Shown one piece after another: positions 1 through 13,341 of a DNA stretch of 64,000 nucleotides. Every line of letters starts with the position of its first letter. Within the stretch, counting starts at the first letter, position 1. The notes under the pieces are model-generated. The model ran no database searches. It was not told where the DNA came from and saw only the letters and a list, made by a program, of their open reading frames with translations. This DNA comes from Streptomyces sp. T12 (GTDB lineage: Bacteria; Actinomycetota; Actinomycetes; Streptomycetales; Streptomycetaceae). A program made the position numbers and the translations under genes. The stretch is taken from NCBI RefSeq assembly GCF_028736035.1, contig NZ_CP117866.1, positions 1,550,001 through 1,614,000 on the forward strand. The letters run 5' to 3'.

Positions 1-14
1 GGGATGAGCAGCAT
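1..14 (-). CDS. soxD: Sarcosine oxidase delta subunit, 5' end only
   Basis: Only the first codons are in the window: ATG at 14..12 followed by codons reading MLLIP, the usual beginning of SoxD, the small zinc-binding subunit of heterotetrameric sarcosine oxidase. A GGGAG ribosome site lies about 8 bases upstream, and the start is 11 bases after the soxB stop. The order soxB-soxD is the standard one, so soxA and soxG are expected beyond the left edge. This is inference from five residues plus context. Confidence 0.7.
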
Positions 15-25
15 GGTTCGGCTCC

Positions 26-1258
26 CTAGTGGGCCACCGCGGCAGCGCCGTGCTCGTCGACGAGCGCGCCGGTGGTGAAACGGTCGAGCGAGAAGGGGGC
101 GTTGAGGGCGTGCGGGATGTCGTTGGCGATGGTGTGGGCGTAGACCCAGCCGACGCCCGGGGTGGCCTTGAAGCCGCCCGTTCCCCAGCCGCAGTTGAGA
201 TAGAGGTTGTCGACGGGGCTGAGCCCGATGATCGGTGAGGCGTCGGGGCTGGTGTCGACGATGCCGCCCCAGGTGCGCAGCACGTGGGCGCGGGCGAAGA
301 CCGGGAACAGCTCCAGGGCCGCCGCCATCTGCTCTTCGATGATGTGGAAGGCGCCACGCTGGGTGTACGAGTTGTACGCGTCGATGCCCGCGCCCATCAC
401 CAGCTCGCCCTTGTGCGCCTGGCTGACGTACACATGGACGGCGTTGGACATGACGACCGTGGGGTGCACCGGCTCCAGGAGCTCGGAGACCAGGGCCTGC
501 AACGGGTGGCTCTGTATGGGGAGTTCGATGCCCGCCATCGCCGCGAGGACCGAGGTGTGGCCCGCCGAGCAGAGCGCGACCTTGCCGGCCGCGATGGGGC
601 CGAGGTTGGTCTGGACTCCGACGACGCGGTTGCCGACCACGTCGAGGCCGGTGACCTCGCAGTTCTGGATGATGTCGATGCCGGCGGCGTCGGCCGAGCG
701 GGCCAAGCCCCAGGCGACGTAGTCGTGCTTGGCGATGCCCGCGCGCGGCTGGTAGGTGGCGCCGAGCACCGGGTAGCGCACGTCCTGCGAGATGTTGACG
801 ATCGGGCAGACTTCCTTGACGCCGTCCGCGTCGAGCCACTCCGCGTCCACGCCGTTGAGGCGGTTCGCCTCGACGCGGCGCACACTGTCGCGGACGTCCT
901 GGAGGCTGTGCGCCAGGTTCAGCACGCCGCGCTGGGAGAAGAGGATCGGGTAGTCGAGCTCGTCCGCCAGGCCCTCCCAGAGCTTGAGGGCGTGCTCGTA
1001 GATGCCCGCGCTCTCGTCCCACAGGTAGTTGGAGCGGATGATCGTGGTGTTGCGGGCCATGTTGCCGCCCGCGAGCCAGCCCTTCTCCAGCACCGCGACA
1101 TTGGTGATGCCGTGGTTCTTGGCGAGGTAGTGCGCGGTGGCCAGGCCGTGTCCGCCACCTCCGACGATCACCACGTCGTACGACCGCTTGGGCTCGGGAT
1201 TACGCCACAGCCAGTCGGGGTGGTCGGGGAGGTCGGCGCCGGGGGTGCGGGGGCTCAT
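26..1258 (-). CDS. soxB: Sarcosine oxidase beta subunit (FAD-dependent)
   Basis: The 410-residue protein is the flavin subunit of heterotetrameric sarcosine oxidase. That enzyme oxidises sarcosine to glycine with O2, giving H2O2 and passing the methyl carbon to tetrahydrofolate as 5,10-methylene-THF. The Rossmann motif [10 protein letters not shown] lies near residues 29-38. The N-terminal WLWRNPEPK block, the [17 protein letters not shown] block and the C-terminal [12 protein letters not shown] block are typical of SoxB. The start ATG has a GGAGACG site upstream and overlaps the stop of a 21-codon ORF (TGATGA-type coupling). It belongs to the dimethylglycine oxidase-folD-soxBD operon. Confidence 0.95.
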   Translation of the reverse strand: MSPRTPGADLPDHPDWLWRNPEPKRSYDVVIVGGGGHGLATAHYLAKNHGITNVAVLEKGWLAGGNMARNTTIIRSNYLWDESAGIYEHALKLWEGLADELDYPILFSQRGVLNLAHSLQDVRDSVRRVEANRLNGVDAEWLDADGVKEVCPIVNISQDVRYPVLGATYQPRAGIAKHDYVAWGLARSADAAGIDIIQNCEVTGLDVVGNRVVGVQTNLGPIAAGKVALCSAGHTSVLAAMAGIELPIQSHPLQALVSELLEPVHPTVVMSNAVHVYVSQAHKGELVMGAGIDAYNSYTQRGAFHIIEEQMAAALELFPVFARAHVLRTWGGIVDTSPDASPIIGLSPVDNLYLNCGWGTGGFKATPGVGWVYAHTIANDIPHALNAPFSLDRFTTGALVDEHGAAAVAH

Positions 1259-1320
1259 CGGACGTCTCCGTCTTCTGAAAGGTGCGGATACTGCGGGTAC
1301 TTGGGGACGTGCGCGTTCAT
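1255..1320 (-). CDS. Possible 21-residue coupling ORF between folD and soxB
   Basis: A tiny open frame exactly bridges the folD-soxB gap. Its ATG (1320..1318) shares ATGA with the folD stop, and its TGA (1257..1255) overlaps the soxB ATG. The peptide starts [10 protein letters not shown] and ends SEDGDVR. Translating ribosomes could pass from folD to soxB without release. No family is recognised. It may be only a reinitiation relay, or the chance reading of a short spacer. Confidence 0.35.
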   Translation of the reverse strand: MNAHVPKYPQYPHLSEDGDVR

Positions 1321-2177
1321 ACGGCGGTGGCGTTCCTCTCGGCGGCCTCGACGACGTTGGCCAGCAACATCGCTCGGGTCATGGGGCCCACCCCGCCGGG
1401 CATGGGCGCGACCCAGCCGGCGACCTGGGCGGCCTCCGGGTGGATGTCGCCGACCAGGCCCTCGTCGGTGCGGGTGATGCCGACGTCCAGGACCGCGGCG
1501 CCGGGGCGCAGCATGTCCTTGGTGACCAGTCCGGGCGAGCCGGCGGCGGCGATGACGATGTCCGCCTCGCGTACGTGCCAGGCGAGGCCCTTGGTGCCGG
1601 TGTGGCAGAGGGTGACGGTGGCGTTCTCGGAGCGGCGGGTGAGGAGGAGGCCGATCGGGCGTCCTACCGTGATGCCCCGGCCGATCACGCAGACGCGCGC
1701 TCCGGCGAGCGGTACGTCGTGGCGGCGGAGCAGTTCGACTATGCCGCGCGGGGTGCACGGCAGCGGGGCCTCGACGCCCAGGGTGAGCCGGCCGAGGTTG
1801 ACGGGGTGCAGGCCGTCGGCGTCCTTGGCCGGGTCCATGCGCTCCAGTACGGCGTTGGCGTCCAGGTGGCGCGGCAGCGGGAGCTGGACGATGTAGCCGG
1901 TGCAGGCCGGATCGGCGTTGAGCTCGTCGATCGTCTCCTCGACCTGCTGCTGCGAGGCATCGGCGGGCAGGTCCCGGCGGATGGAGGCGATGCCGACCTG
2001 GGCGCAGTCGCGGTGCTTTCCGCCGACGTAGGCACGGCTGCCCGGGTCGTCGCCGACCAGGACCGTGCCGAGGCCCGGCGGGCGGCCGTTCGTGGCCGTC
2101 AACTTGGCCACGCGCTCCGCGAGTTCGCGGCGGATGTCGGCGGCGGTCGCCTTGCCGTCGAGCAGCTGTGCGTTCAC
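1317..2177 (-). CDS. folD: Methylene-THF dehydrogenase / methenyl-THF cyclohydrolase
   Basis: FolD interconverts 5,10-methylene-THF and 10-formyl-THF with NADP. Placed beside dimethylglycine and sarcosine oxidases, it would take the methylene-THF they generate. The 286-residue product has the family blocks [17 protein letters not shown] and the NADP-site block [12 protein letters not shown] chose GTG at 2177 because GGAAGGA lies 9 bases before it and homology begins there. An in-frame ATG at 2195 has no ribosome site. Streptomycetes usually carry another, housekeeping folD elsewhere (general knowledge), so this is probably a dedicated copy. Confidence 0.93.
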   Translation of the reverse strand: MNAQLLDGKATAADIRRELAERVAKLTATNGRPPGLGTVLVGDDPGSRAYVGGKHRDCAQVGIASIRRDLPADASQQQVEETIDELNADPACTGYIVQLPLPRHLDANAVLERMDPAKDADGLHPVNLGRLTLGVEAPLPCTPRGIVELLRRHDVPLAGARVCVIGRGITVGRPIGLLLTRRSENATVTLCHTGTKGLAWHVREADIVIAAAGSPGLVTKDMLRPGAAVLDVGITRTDEGLVGDIHPEAAQVAGWVAPMPGGVGPMTRAMLLANVVEAAERNATAV

Positions 2178-2213
2178 CGGCGGTGTTCCTTCCATCGGAG
2201 TCGACGCGGGATG

Positions 2214-4670
<2,457 letters not shown>

Positions 4671-4691
4671 TTAACCAGTCGAGCCGATCGA

Positions 4692-4727
4692 GTTGCTGTC
4701 TACGCAACGTGATTCAGGTTGCGCAAC
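4692..4727. promoter_or_regulatory. Composite GTTGC/GCAAC operator, dimethylglycine oxidase operon
   Basis: The four boxes at 4692, 4704, 4711 and 4723 read GTTGC, GCAAC, gattc, GCAAC. Both outer boxes and the second are perfect, and the 7-2-7 spacing fits the other copies. The site begins 40 bases upstream of the dimethylglycine oxidase ATG (4652). Inferred binding site of the IclR-type regulator encoded at 15163. Confidence 0.8.
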
Positions 4728-4831
4728 TCAATGTGCCTTCCGCGCAGGTGGGTGTCAAGGGTTGCGGGACCTCCGAAAACGGGCCGGAACACGGGCCCTG
4801 GCACAGGCCCGGGCACAGGCCGAACACGGCG

Positions 4832-4878
4832 ATGCCCGGCGGGCGGTGCGCATGGGGTGCGCACCGCCCGCCGGGCAT
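4832..4878 (-). terminator. Terminator after the betaine-binding protein gene
   Basis: A perfect 21-bp inverted repeat (arms 4832-4852 and 4858-4878, loop TGGGG) lies 35 bases beyond the stop of the substrate-binding protein gene. No T-run follows, which is common for Streptomyces terminators. It separates the ABC-transporter operon from the dimethylglycine oxidase operon. Confidence 0.85.
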
Positions 4879-4912
4879 GTTCCGACCGGTTCCCTGCTCC
4901 CGGCTTCCGCCG

Positions 4913-5890
4913 CTACTTGATCCAGGCGTCGACCTTGTCGCGGTTGGCGTCGACCCACTTCTTGGCCGCGGCCTCGGGAGTCATCTTGTCCACCGCGATG
5001 TACTTCGCCACGACGTTCTGGTCGTCGTTCGTCCAGGTGAAGTTCTTCACCAGGTCATAGGCGGGGCTGCCCGACTTGGCGAACTTCGCGCTGACGATCT
5101 TGTCCAGCTTGTACACGGGGTAGTCGCAGTTCACCTTCTCCGCGTCGGCGTCGCAGCCCTCCTTGTACTCGGGCAGCTTGACCTTCTCCAGCGGCACCTC
5201 GGACATGAACCACTGCGGCTCGTAGAAGTAGCCGATCACCCATTCCTTGTCCTTCTCCGCCTTGCGGAAGGCCTGGATGAGGGCGGTCTCACTGCCCGCG
5301 TACACGACCTTGTAGTCCAGCTTCAGGTTCTTCACCAGCGCCTCGTCGTTGGTGACGAACGACGGGTCGCCGTCGAGGAGCTGGCCCTTGCCGCCGGACT
5401 CGGACGTCTTGAACTCGGCCGCGTACTTGTCGAGGTTGTTCCAGTCGAGGATGTCCGGGTGCGCCTTGGCCAGCCACGGCGGCACGTACCAGCCGATGAG
5501 GCCTTCGTTGCCGGTCGCCCCGGCCTCGACGGCCGTCTTCTGGTCGGTGATGTACTTCTTCTTCAGGTCGTCGTGACCCCAGTTCTCGACGACGGCGTCG
5601 ACCTCACCCGTCCCGAACCCCTGCCAGGCGATCTCCTCCTTCAGGTCCTTCTGGGTGACCTTGCAGCCGAGGTCGTTCTCCGCGACGTACGCGATGACCG
5701 CCGCGTTGGCCTCGTAGCCCACCCACGGATTGACCGCGAGGTTGAAGGTGCCGCACTTGCCGGAGCTGCCCGAGCCGCCGGCGTCCGAGGAGCTGTCACC
5801 GACCTTCGCACCGCCGCAGGCGGTGAGGGTGAGGCCGAGGACCGCTATGCCGGCCGCGCCGACCCTCCAGTGTCTTGCTTGCCTTGCCAT
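4913..5890 (-). CDS. proX: Glycine betaine/choline ABC transporter, substrate-binding lipoprotein
   Basis: The 325-residue OpuAC/ProX-type binding protein would capture betaine or choline outside the cell. It has a basic N-terminus, a hydrophobic stretch and a lipobox LTAC with the acylated Cys near residue 21. The mature domain begins with a Gly/Ser-rich linker and NLAVNPWVGYEAN. ATG 5890 is preceded by AAGGAG. It is the last gene of the operon aldehyde dehydrogenase-ATPase-permease-binding protein, 13 bases after the permease stop. The exact substrate cannot be read from sequence; the context favours betaine or choline. Confidence 0.9.
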   Translation of the reverse strand: MARQARHWRVGAAGIAVLGLTLTACGGAKVGDSSSDAGGSGSSGKCGTFNLAVNPWVGYEANAAVIAYVAENDLGCKVTQKDLKEEIAWQGFGTGEVDAVVENWGHDDLKKKYITDQKTAVEAGATGNEGLIGWYVPPWLAKAHPDILDWNNLDKYAAEFKTSESGGKGQLLDGDPSFVTNDEALVKNLKLDYKVVYAGSETALIQAFRKAEKDKEWVIGYFYEPQWFMSEVPLEKVKLPEYKEGCDADAEKVNCDYPVYKLDKIVSAKFAKSGSPAYDLVKNFTWTNDDQNVVAKYIAVDKMTPEAAAKKWVDANRDKVDAWIK

Positions 5891-5903
5891 GGTCAGTTGC
5901 TCC

Positions 5904-7903
5904 TTACGCGCTGGTACGCCGCGCCGCTGCCTGAGTGATCCGGTCGAACATGACTCCGAGAAGGACGATGGCGAGCCCCGCGGCAAGCCCCTTCCCGTAC
6001 AGCTGCCCCTGAGAGAAGCCGGCCACGACGTCGTAGCCGAGGGCGCCCGCGCCTACCAGGCCGCCCACCACAACCATCGACAGCACGTAGATCAGGCCCT
6101 GGTTGGTCGCGAGGGTCAGGGCGCTGCGTGCCATCGGCAGCTGGACCTTGGTGATGATCTGCCAGGTGTTGCACCCGGCGGAGGTGGCCGCTTCCACGGT
6201 GGTCGCGGGCACGTTCCGCACCCCGTCCGCGATGATCTTCATGGCGACGGGCGCGGCGTAGACGACGGCGGCGACGATCGCCGTGAAGCGGGTCGCACCG
6301 AACAGCGCGAGGAACGGCACGAGATAGACGAACGGCGGCATGACCTGGGCCGCGTCCAGGCTGGGCCTGACCAGCCGGTCGACGAGGGCGTTGCGCCCCA
6401 TCCACACGCCGAAGGCGATGCCGAGCAGCATCACGAGCACCGTGGCGACGACGGTCGACGCCAGCGTCGTCATGCTGTCCGACCACACCCCGGTGCCGAC
6501 CAGCAGACCCACGCACACCGCCGTGGTGATGCCGGCCCGCCAGCCGCCGAGGACGACGCCGAGCGCGATCAGGACCGCGCCGACGAGCCACCACGGGGAG
6601 TCGGTGAGCACCGTCTGGAACGGGTTGAGCAGCCCGTTGGTGATGGCGTCGCGGAAGGCGTTGGTGAGGCCCGACAGGTTGTCCTGCGCCCAGGTGGTCA
6701 CGGTGTCGGCCGTGCTGCGGATGGCGGTGCCCGTGCCGCCCTCGCCGGGGAACTCCGCCGCCCACATGTAGGTGTGCGACAGGTAGATCAGCACCACCGT
6801 GCCGACCGCGCCCGCGCCCAGCAGGGGACGCCGCCAGGTCAGGAAACGGTTCTTCGAACGCCGTGCCGTCTCCTCCCGTCCGGCCGCCGCGGTGGTGACC
6901 CGGTCCAGCACGATCGCCATGACGACGATGGCCAGACCCGCGTTGAAGGCCGTGCCGACGTCGAGCGACTGGAGGGCCTGGACGACGGTCTTGCCGAGGC
7001 CGGGCGCGTCGATCAGGGCGGCGATGGTCACCATGGCCAGGGCGGCCATGATGGTCTGGTTGACGCCCATCACCACGGTCCGCTTCGACATCGGCAGCAG
7101 TACCTTCGTCAGGGACTGCCTTCGTGTGGCGCCGAGCGAGTCGGCCGCCTCGACCGTGGTCTTCGGGACCGAGCGGATGGCGTGCGCGGTGATGCGGATC
7201 GAGGGCGGCGCAGCGTAGATCAGCGTGGCGATGGTGGCGGAGGCCGGGCCGATCTGGAAGAACAGCGTCAGCGGGGCCAGATAGACGAAGGTCGGCATCG
7301 TCTGCATGAAGTCCAGGAAAGGCGTCATGATCCGGTTGAACCGGTCGGACAGCCCCGCCCACACACCCAGCGGGATCGCGAACAGCAGCGCCACGAAGAC
7401 CGCGGAGACGGTGAGCGCCAGGGTGTCCATACTCTCCTGCCACAGGCCCTGCAGGCCCAGGAAGGTGAAGCCGGCCACGGTCAGCAGCGCGACCCGCCAG
7501 TTGCCCAGGGCCCAGGAGGCGTAGCCGGCGATGCCGACGACACCGAGCCAGCCGATCTGCGGGACGGGCCGGTCGACGGACGGCTGTGAGATCAGCTCCT
7601 GGACGAAGGTCACCAGGGAGTCGATGACCAGGCGGATCTCGTTGAAGAAGTACAGGAAGAGCGGGTTGGAGTTGCGGTTCGCGCCGATCGAGTCGTTGAC
7701 GTCGTTGAACCACCGGTGCAGATCGGTCAGGTCCGCCGCCCCCAGGGCGAGGGTCTGCTTACCGCGCAGGGCCAGGAACAACACCAGCCAGACGGCGAGG
7801 ATCGCCGCCACCACCATGGACCGGCTGACCTTGCGTACCCCTTTGACGGGCGCGGCCGGCTCGGCCGGCTGCGTCTTGTCGGGTTTCTCCACGGCGACGG
7901 TCA

Positions 7904-7904
<1 letters not shown>
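5904..7904 (-). CDS. Betaine/choline ABC transporter permease, two permease domains in one chain
   Basis: The 666-residue membrane protein contains two complete ProW-like permease domains (roughly residues 130-330 and 420-660). Each has the inner-membrane loop that docks the ATPase: VEAADSLGATRRQSLTKVLLP in the first half and VEAATSAGCNTWQIITKVQLP in the second. The usual ProW is one domain of about 280-350 residues acting as a dimer, so this is a covalent dimer with a poorly conserved linker. Its ATG overlaps the ATPase stop by one base (TGATG). Confidence 0.92.
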
Positions 7905-10479
<2,575 letters not shown>

Positions 10480-10504
10480 GCGACGAGCCTTTCAATGGAA
10501 ATGC

Positions 10505-10540
10505 GTTGCGCATCGTGCACCGTATTGCTTGTGGTGGAAC
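10505..10540. promoter_or_regulatory. Composite operator, betB-ABC transporter operon
   Basis: The boxes at 10505, 10517, 10524 and 10536 read GTTGC, GCACC, ATTGC, GGAAC with exact 7-2-7 spacing. The site lies just upstream of the betB ATG (10479). A second copy, for purU, sits 107 bases away in the same divergent intergenic region. Confidence 0.75.
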
Positions 10541-10647
10541 ACAGTGGCGAATGGACAGACCGGCGTCAAGAGGTTGGCTGATGACGATTTCACCATGCAC
10601 ACCTTTACTTGCCTGCCCTTGACCACAGGCGACACCGAGCCGACCAT

Positions 10648-10683
10648 GTTGCGTATCGCTCACCTTGTTGTGCAATACGCACC
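10648..10683. promoter_or_regulatory. Composite operator, purU
   Basis: The boxes at 10648, 10660, 10667 and 10679 read GTTGC, TCACC, GTTGT, GCACC. Extended half-sites GTTGCGTAT and ATACGC are visible at the two ends. The site ends 14 bases before the purU ATG, so a bound protein would cover the promoter or early transcript. Confidence 0.72.
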
Positions 10684-10697
10684 GACGGAGGCCGCAC

Positions 10698-11570
10698 ATG
10701 TCCCCTCGCCCGCAACCTGGCCGTGAGTACGTCCTCACCCTCTCCTGTCCCGACAGCGCGGGACTGGTCCACGCCGTGAGCGGCTTTCTCGTCAGGAACT
10801 CCGGCAACATCCTGGAAAGCCAGCAGTTCGACGACCGACTTCAGGGTCGTTTCTTCATGCGGGTCCACTTCGACGTTTCCGATCCGAACGTCAAGGTGGA
10901 AAATCTGCGTTACCGGTTCGGCCCCGTGGCCCAGGCGTACGGCATCTCCTGGGCCCTGAACGAAGCGGCCACGCCGACCCGGACACTGATCATGGTGTCG
11001 AAGTTCGGCCACTGCCTGAACGACCTGCTGTTCCGTCGGCGCACCGGCGCGCTCAACATCGAGATCCCGGCGATCGTCTCCAACCACCGGGACTTCGAGA
11101 AGCTCGCGGAGACGTACGGCGTCCCCTTCCACCACGTCCCGGTGACCAAGGACACCAAGCCCGAGGCCGAGGCGCGGCTGCTGGAGCTCGTGCGTGAGCT
11201 GGACGTCGACCTGGTGGTGCTGGCCCGCTACATGCAGGTCCTCTCCGACGACCTGTGCAAGCAGCTGGAGGGCCGCGCCATCAACATCCACCACTCCTTC
11301 CTCCCCAGTTTCAAGGGCGCACGCCCCTACGACCAGGCCTACACCCGAGGTGTGAAGCTCGTCGGCGCGACGGCGCACTATGTGACGCCGGACCTGGACG
11401 AGGGGCAGATCATCGAGCAGGACGTGATCCGGGTGGACCACTCGCTCGACCCCGGCGACCTGGTCACGGTCGGGCGGGACGTCGAGGCGCAGGTGCTCGC
11501 GCACGCGGTGAAGTGGCACAGCGAGAGCCGCGTGATGGTGGACGGCAACCGCACGGTGGTCTTCCGCTGA
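10698..11570 (+). CDS. purU: Formyltetrahydrofolate deformylase
   Basis: PurU hydrolyses 10-formyl-THF to formate and THF, recycling free folate when demethylation loads the pool with C1 units. The 290-residue product has an N-terminal ACT domain (LTLSCPDSAGLVHAVSGFL) and a C-terminal formyltransferase-type domain with INIHHSFLPSF and TAHYVTPDLDEGQIIEQD, which hold the catalytic Asn, His and Asp. ATG 10698 is chosen for its GGAGG site; an ATG 33 bases upstream lies inside the operator. The formate made fits the formate dehydrogenase at 24-26 kb. Confidence 0.95.
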   Translation: MSPRPQPGREYVLTLSCPDSAGLVHAVSGFLVRNSGNILESQQFDDRLQGRFFMRVHFDVSDPNVKVENLRYRFGPVAQAYGISWALNEAATPTRTLIMVSKFGHCLNDLLFRRRTGALNIEIPAIVSNHRDFEKLAETYGVPFHHVPVTKDTKPEAEARLLELVRELDVDLVVLARYMQVLSDDLCKQLEGRAINIHHSFLPSFKGARPYDQAYTRGVKLVGATAHYVTPDLDEGQIIEQDVIRVDHSLDPGDLVTVGRDVEAQVLAHAVKWHSESRVMVDGNRTVVFR

Positions 11571-11589
11571 GCGGGGGCCACAGTGGGGC

Positions 11590-11608
11590 GGGACCGGATT
11601 CCGGTCCC
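11590..11608. terminator. Hairpin between convergent purU and hydrolase genes
   Basis: An 8-bp GC stem (GGGACCGG / CCGGTCCC) with a 3-base loop lies in the 76-base convergent gap. It could end transcription from either side. A 12-bp palindrome GTCGTATACGAC follows at 11615-11626, with no assigned role. Confidence 0.5.
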
Positions 11609-11646
11609 ACCCTTGTCGTATACGACGCCGGACGCGCCGCCTCCCG

Positions 11647-12489
11647 TCACGGCGACTGCTGGAGGAAGGCGATGAGCGCGGCCGTGAGTTCCGCAGGGGC
11701 GTCCTCCTGGACGAGGTGGCCGGCACCGCTGATCGGTTCGAAGCGCGCGCCGGGGACGAGAGCGGCGAGCTCACGCCCCTTCGCCACCGGGATCCAGGTG
11801 TCGTCCTCGCCCCAGCAGACGAGCGTGGGGATGCCGATTTCGCCGTACCGGCCCTGGATCTCGTCGGTGAAGCGTTGGTCGGCCTGGGCGATCTGCCGGT
11901 AGAAGGCCGCTTGGCCGGGGCCGTCCAGCCAGGGCTCGATGAGCCGGTCGAGGACCGCGGGATGCAGGCCGGGGCTGCTGGCGGAACCGACGTACTCGCG
12001 CACCAGGGCGCCGTGCAGCGCGGGCGGCAACCGCTCGAACACATCGGCGTGCTCGCCGACGAGCCGGAAGAACGGGGACCCCCACGGCGCCAGCGCGACC
12101 GGATCCACCAGGGCGAGAGCCCGGTAGCGGGCGCCGTGCAGCAGATGGGCCCGCAGGGCGACGGCGCCGCCGAAGTCGTGGGCGATCACGAGGGGTTCCA
12201 TCAGGTCCCAGTGGCTCAGGAGTTCGGTGAAGACCTGGCCCTGGGCGGCCAGGGACACATCCTGCCCCGCCGCCTTCTCGGAGGTTCCGTAGCCGGGCAT
12301 GTCCCATACGAACACCTGATGGTCACGGGCGAGCGAACGGGCCACGGCACGCCAGACGTACGACGAGAAGGGCGTGCCGTGCAGCAGGACGACCGGCGGC
12401 CGGCCGGGCTGACCCAGCCGGTCCCAGCGGACGCCACCCGATGCGCTGGGGAAGGTTCGGGTCAGCTGCCAGTCGGTGTCCGTTGTCAT
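11647..12489 (-). CDS. Alpha/beta hydrolase, Asp-nucleophile (dehalogenase-like) type
   Basis: This 280-residue alpha/beta-hydrolase has an oxyanion motif (LLHGTPFSSYVW) and a nucleophile elbow AHDFGG, with Asp105 where esterases have Ser. The likely acid is in CWGEDDTWIP and the base is the GAGH histidine. Asp nucleophiles occur in haloalkane and haloacid dehalogenases and epoxide hydrolases, so an ester substrate is less likely. It is the third gene of the choline dehydrogenase operon, 12 bases after the MTHFR-like gene. Its role in choline or C1 metabolism is unknown. Confidence 0.8.
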   Translation of the reverse strand: MTTDTDWQLTRTFPSASGGVRWDRLGQPGRPPVVLLHGTPFSSYVWRAVARSLARDHQVFVWDMPGYGTSEKAAGQDVSLAAQGQVFTELLSHWDLMEPLVIAHDFGGAVALRAHLLHGARYRALALVDPVALAPWGSPFFRLVGEHADVFERLPPALHGALVREYVGSASSPGLHPAVLDRLIEPWLDGPGQAAFYRQIAQADQRFTDEIQGRYGEIGIPTLVCWGEDDTWIPVAKGRELAALVPGARFEPISGAGHLVQEDAPAELTAALIAFLQQSP

Positions 12490-12501
12490 CCTTCTCCCGG
12501 T

Positions 12502-13338
12502 TCAGCCGCCCAACCGGTCCAGCAGCGCGCGGCGCCACCGCTCCGTTTCGGCGATCTGGTTGAACGTGAACAGATGCAGGCCGGCCACCCCCGCGGAGGG
12601 CGCGGTGAGAGCCTCCTCCGCGCGGGACAGCAGCCGCTCGGGTGCATACCCGCCTGGGGCCGCGAAACGCACGAACCACGAGGCGTGCTTCGTCAGGAAG
12701 CGCGTCGACTCCCCCACCCCGATCTTCGTTGCCATCGCCAGCAGTTTCGCCCGCTGCACGGGACCGGCGACACCCACATGGACCGGCAGGGCGACGTCCC
12801 GACGTCGTATACGAACGAGCCACTCCCCCAGCACCCGCGGGTCGAAGCACAGGTTGCTCACGATGTACGTGGCGTGCTCGCGCTTGTCCCACATCGCCTG
12901 GACGGTGATGTCGTCGTGGATGAGCGGATGGCTCTCGGGGTAGCCGGTGACGCCGACGCGGGCGAAGGGTCTGCCCAGCTCGCTCAGCCTGCGCAGCACC
13001 GGCAGGGCCCCGTCGTAGACCCCGGCCGGCGGGTCGGAGTCACCGGCCGGGACGAAGACGTCGTCCACGCCGGCCTCGCGGAGCCGGCCCGTGACCTCCT
13101 TCAGGTGTACGTCGTCCCGCAGCAGTCGCGCCGGCACGTGCGGGACGACCCGGTAGCCGTGTGCCGCGAGCCGGCCGGCGAGGTCGAGGGTCGGCTCCAG
13201 GCCCTTGACCGGCGACGCCGTCACGGTGACGACGACGTCGCGCGGTACATGGGCGAGGACCTTGTCCTCGGTCGCCTTCGCGGGCAGCACTTCGTAGCGA
13301 ACGCTGTTCAGCAGCGCCCGGAGCCCTGCGGCGCCCAA
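12502..13338 (-). CDS. Methylenetetrahydrofolate reductase-like protein
   Basis: The 278-residue protein resembles the short actinobacterial methylenetetrahydrofolate reductase family (TIM barrel; VVTVTASPVKGLEPTLDLA, VFVPAGDSDPP, SNLCFDP). Such an enzyme would reduce 5,10-methylene-THF to 5-methyl-THF, giving another outlet for methyl carbons. It begins with TTG at 13338, 3 bases after the betA stop, with GGAG within the preceding 10 bases. Family assignment is from motif memory; activity and reductant are not shown. Alternatives are other folate-dependent C1 enzymes of the same fold. Confidence 0.72.
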   Translation of the reverse strand: MGAAGLRALLNSVRYEVLPAKATEDKVLAHVPRDVVVTVTASPVKGLEPTLDLAGRLAAHGYRVVPHVPARLLRDDVHLKEVTGRLREAGVDDVFVPAGDSDPPAGVYDGALPVLRRLSELGRPFARVGVTGYPESHPLIHDDITVQAMWDKREHATYIVSNLCFDPRVLGEWLVRIRRRDVALPVHVGVAGPVQRAKLLAMATKIGVGESTRFLTKHASWFVRFAAPGGYAPERLLSRAEEALTAPSAGVAGLHLFTFNQIAETERWRRALLDRLGG

Positions 13339-13341
13339 CTC

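Noticed and set aside
4757..4766. Extra GGGTTGCGGG near the dimethylglycine oxidase operator
   Set aside because: There is a single GTTGC box with no partner at the 7-base or 26-base spacing, so it was not counted as an operator.
5730..7589. A 619-codon plus-strand frame opposite the double permease
   Set aside because: The composition is that of an antisense shadow (Gly/Asp/Arg/His-rich), whereas the minus strand gives two clean permease domains.
11615..11626. Palindrome GTCGTATACGAC in the purU/hydrolase gap
   Set aside because: It lies between two convergent stops, not at a promoter, and does not match the GTTGC/GCAAC operator. Probably incidental.
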